Shown here: piece by piece, positions 32,906-33,887 of the stretch | How the letters are laid out: each line of letters begins with the position of its first letter | Position numbering within the stretch: position 1 is the first letter of the stretch | DNA from: Rhodoblastus sp. | GTDB taxonomy: Bacteria; Pseudomonadota; Alphaproteobacteria; Rhizobiales; Beijerinckiaceae | Assembly (NCBI RefSeq): GCF_019449565.1 | Contig: NZ_JAGRPM010000008.1 | Location: 1 to 33,887, forward strand | Direction of reading: 5' to 3' | Length of the DNA: 33,887 nucleotides | Notes under the pieces: generated by a model | The model's input: only the letters and a program-made list of their open reading frames with translations | Databases searched by the model: none | What the model was told of the DNA's origin: nothing | Position numbers and translations under genes: made by a program

Positions 32906-33341
32906 AAAGACGTGTTTCTGATTCGCGCCGAGCACGATCAGTTGATCGATTTAAGCCATCGATCTTGCGTGCCAAGAAACCCTGATTTTTGAGCCAAATT
33001 ATCGAGCATTCGCGGATCAACGCCCTAGCCTGACGTCCGAAATGCCGGACGATTTGCGCGCATTCGTTCTCAACGGGCTGCGCCCGACATATGAGGCCAC
33101 GCGGAATATGGCGCGGAATCGCTGGCTTTGCTCGAAGAACTTCTCGCGGTGGCCAATCGTCAGCGCAGCTTTTCAAGGCTCGAGATCGCCGAAGAGCAGG
33201 CCGCCCGAGGCGACCATGAACACCAAAATAGGGGGAGCGCCGCCCGAGGGAGGGCGCGAATCACTCCGTCAATTCCTCGGCTTCCTCTTTCAGGAGATGA
33301 TGCTGGTGCGGCGGCCGATTCGCCGGAACAGCGAGAATGCA
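32906..33341. other. Intergenic stretch behind the two-gene module, contains right repeat
   Basis: About 435 bases without a firm gene. A plus frame gives protein-like LLEELLAVANRQRSFSRLEI and EEQAARGDHEHQNRG (about 33128-33250) but has no start or ribosome site; it may be a decayed gene end. From 33268 the direct repeat begins. No terminator directly follows the 32905 stop. Confidence 0.4.
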
Positions 33342-33388
33342 ATGTGGCGATCAGTTTTCCTGGTATTGGTTCTGCTGTCGTCGCCGGC
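33268..33388 (+). repeat. Right copy of the ~120-bp direct repeat
   Basis: Counterpart of 28091-28211. Here the repeat leads into an HNH-type gene starting at 33342, of which the left copy keeps only the signal-peptide start. The right copy therefore looks like the more complete original. Confidence 0.7.
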
Positions 33389-33773
33389 TCATGCGGATGA
33401 ACGGTACCGGCCCGCGCTCAATCCTGCCGTGACGCAGGCCACGATCGCCGAAACAATCTGCACACCTGGCTGGACGCGAACGATCCGCCCCTACGTTTCC
33501 GAAATGAAGAGGATCAAGGCGGAGTTGTTAACGGCAATCGGAGAGCCCATTGAACATCGCAATTGATACGAACTCGATCACATCATCCCTCTCGCGCTCG
33601 GCGGCGCCGTCATTGACCGGCGCAATTTGGCGCTGCAGCCGATCGAAGAAGCGCATCAGAAAGATGCGGTAGAAGCTTGTCTTTCATCCCTGGTCTGCCA
33701 AGGGAAAATCGAGCTTCAAGACGCTCAAAGCGCGATTTCGGAGGATTGGCTGTTGATTGCCACTGAGAACTGA
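33342..33773 (+). pseudogene. Secreted HNH-endonuclease-like gene with in-frame stop, end replaced by IS
   Basis: ATG at 33342 opens a signal peptide (MWRSVFLVLVLLSSPAHADE), then a domain with ICTPGWTRTIRPYVSEMKR and IEHRN, a TGA stop at 33564-33566, and, in the same frame, YELDHIIPLALGG...RRNLALQPIEEAHQKDAVEA and QDAQSAISEDW. The family pattern around DHIIPLALGG and NLALQP is a secreted HNH-type nuclease; relatives recalled have a residue where the stop sits, for example Arg (a CGA to TGA change). The last eight codons (LLIATEN and stop) come from the IS21-family end beginning at 33751. Hence the gene is inactive or needs stop read-through. Confidence 0.7.
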
Positions 33774-33887
33774 CCCGCTTTGGGCGGGCATTTCCACTGA
33801 GATTTGACCCATGTTTGAACTTCTCCCGGCTGGCGTCAGCGGGGGTCTTTGGAGTGATAGACATGGCGTTATTGAGCGTTATCCGGC
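33751..33887 (+). mobile_element. Left end of an IS21-family insertion sequence, runs off the window
   Basis: It starts with TG as IS21 ends do (TGTTGATTGC). Two subterminal repeats with near-identical sequence, CACTGAGAACTGACCC (33761-33776) and CACTGAGATTTGACCC (33795-33810), lie 34 bases apart, typical of the multiple transposase-binding repeats of this family. A transposase start follows at 33863. The right end is outside the window, so target duplication cannot be checked. Confidence 0.75.
33863..33887 (+). CDS. istA: IstA-like transposase, first 8 residues only
   Basis: ATG at 33863 has GGAG 8 bases upstream and opens MALLSVIR before the window ends. IstA transposases of IS21 elements in alphaproteobacteria often begin with this sequence, recalled from memory. 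The rest and the helper ATPase gene istB would lie outside. The call rests on the terminal repeats at 33761-33810 as much as on these residues. Confidence 0.6.

Noticed and set aside
1..33887. CRISPR array or replication origin
   Set aside because: No regular short repeats with spacers, and no DnaA-box or iteron cluster, were seen on reading.

Overview
The window looks like an alphaproteobacterial accessory region, probably from a Hyphomicrobiales methylotroph or relative. This is inferred from the high GC of most of the window, the GTTC-N7-GTTC type LexA box and the mix of gene families. It is dominated by metal-handling genes, mostly copper, cobalt and nickel, followed by a sulfur/methyl/nucleoside operon and a lower-GC island near the right end. 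No rRNA, confident tRNA or CRISPR array was seen.

Layout. 1-1.7 kb (minus): the 5' part of a CusB-like adaptor with three heavy-metal-binding motifs, preceded by a small Cys-rich secreted protein. 2.4-5.2 kb: PPK2 polyphosphate kinase facing a PhaC-like DUF3141 protein. 5.2-9.2 kb (minus): a periplasmic copper cluster with two tandem CusF-like proteins sharing a duplicated leader, a DUF2933 protein, an ICMT-like methyltransferase, a YtkA/FixH-like secreted protein and a Met-rich Spy-like protein, plus two gene relics. 9.5-12.8 kb: CopA-type Cu(I) ATPase with a Cys-rich partner, divergent from a CueR-type regulator across a perfect CueR operator. 13.0-19.0 kb (minus): a heavy-metal RND efflux operon. 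19.1-21.5 kb (plus): an RcnR/DmeR-type repressor on an apparently leaderless transcript, DmeF, and a short CDF transporter with a Cys-rich N-terminus.

21.6-25.9 kb (minus) is a tightly coupled five-gene operon: DsrE-like protein, cysteine desulfurase, SAM methyltransferase, MFS transporter and nucleoside phosphorylase. Its product is unknown. 26.0-28.0 kb (minus) holds a SHOCT protein, a 58-residue protein, a metallophosphoesterase and a hypothetical gene under a perfect LexA box.

28.1-33.4 kb is an island bounded by two roughly 120-bp direct repeats. It holds a possible zinc-binding protein, a small hypothetical protein, a stretch that looks like a structured non-coding RNA ending in an intrinsic terminator, and an overlapping gene pair: an NA37/NdpA-like nucleoid-associated protein plus a C-terminally membrane-anchored protein. 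This pair is the best candidate for an undescribed, possibly defence-related, system. The right repeat runs into an HNH nuclease gene broken by an in-frame TGA and cut near its end by an IS21-family element that leaves the window.

Working together, CopA exports cytosolic Cu(I), the CusF, Spy-like and Cys/His/Met-rich proteins bind or buffer it in the periplasm, the RND parts expel metal from the cell, and DmeF handles Co/Ni under its own repressor.
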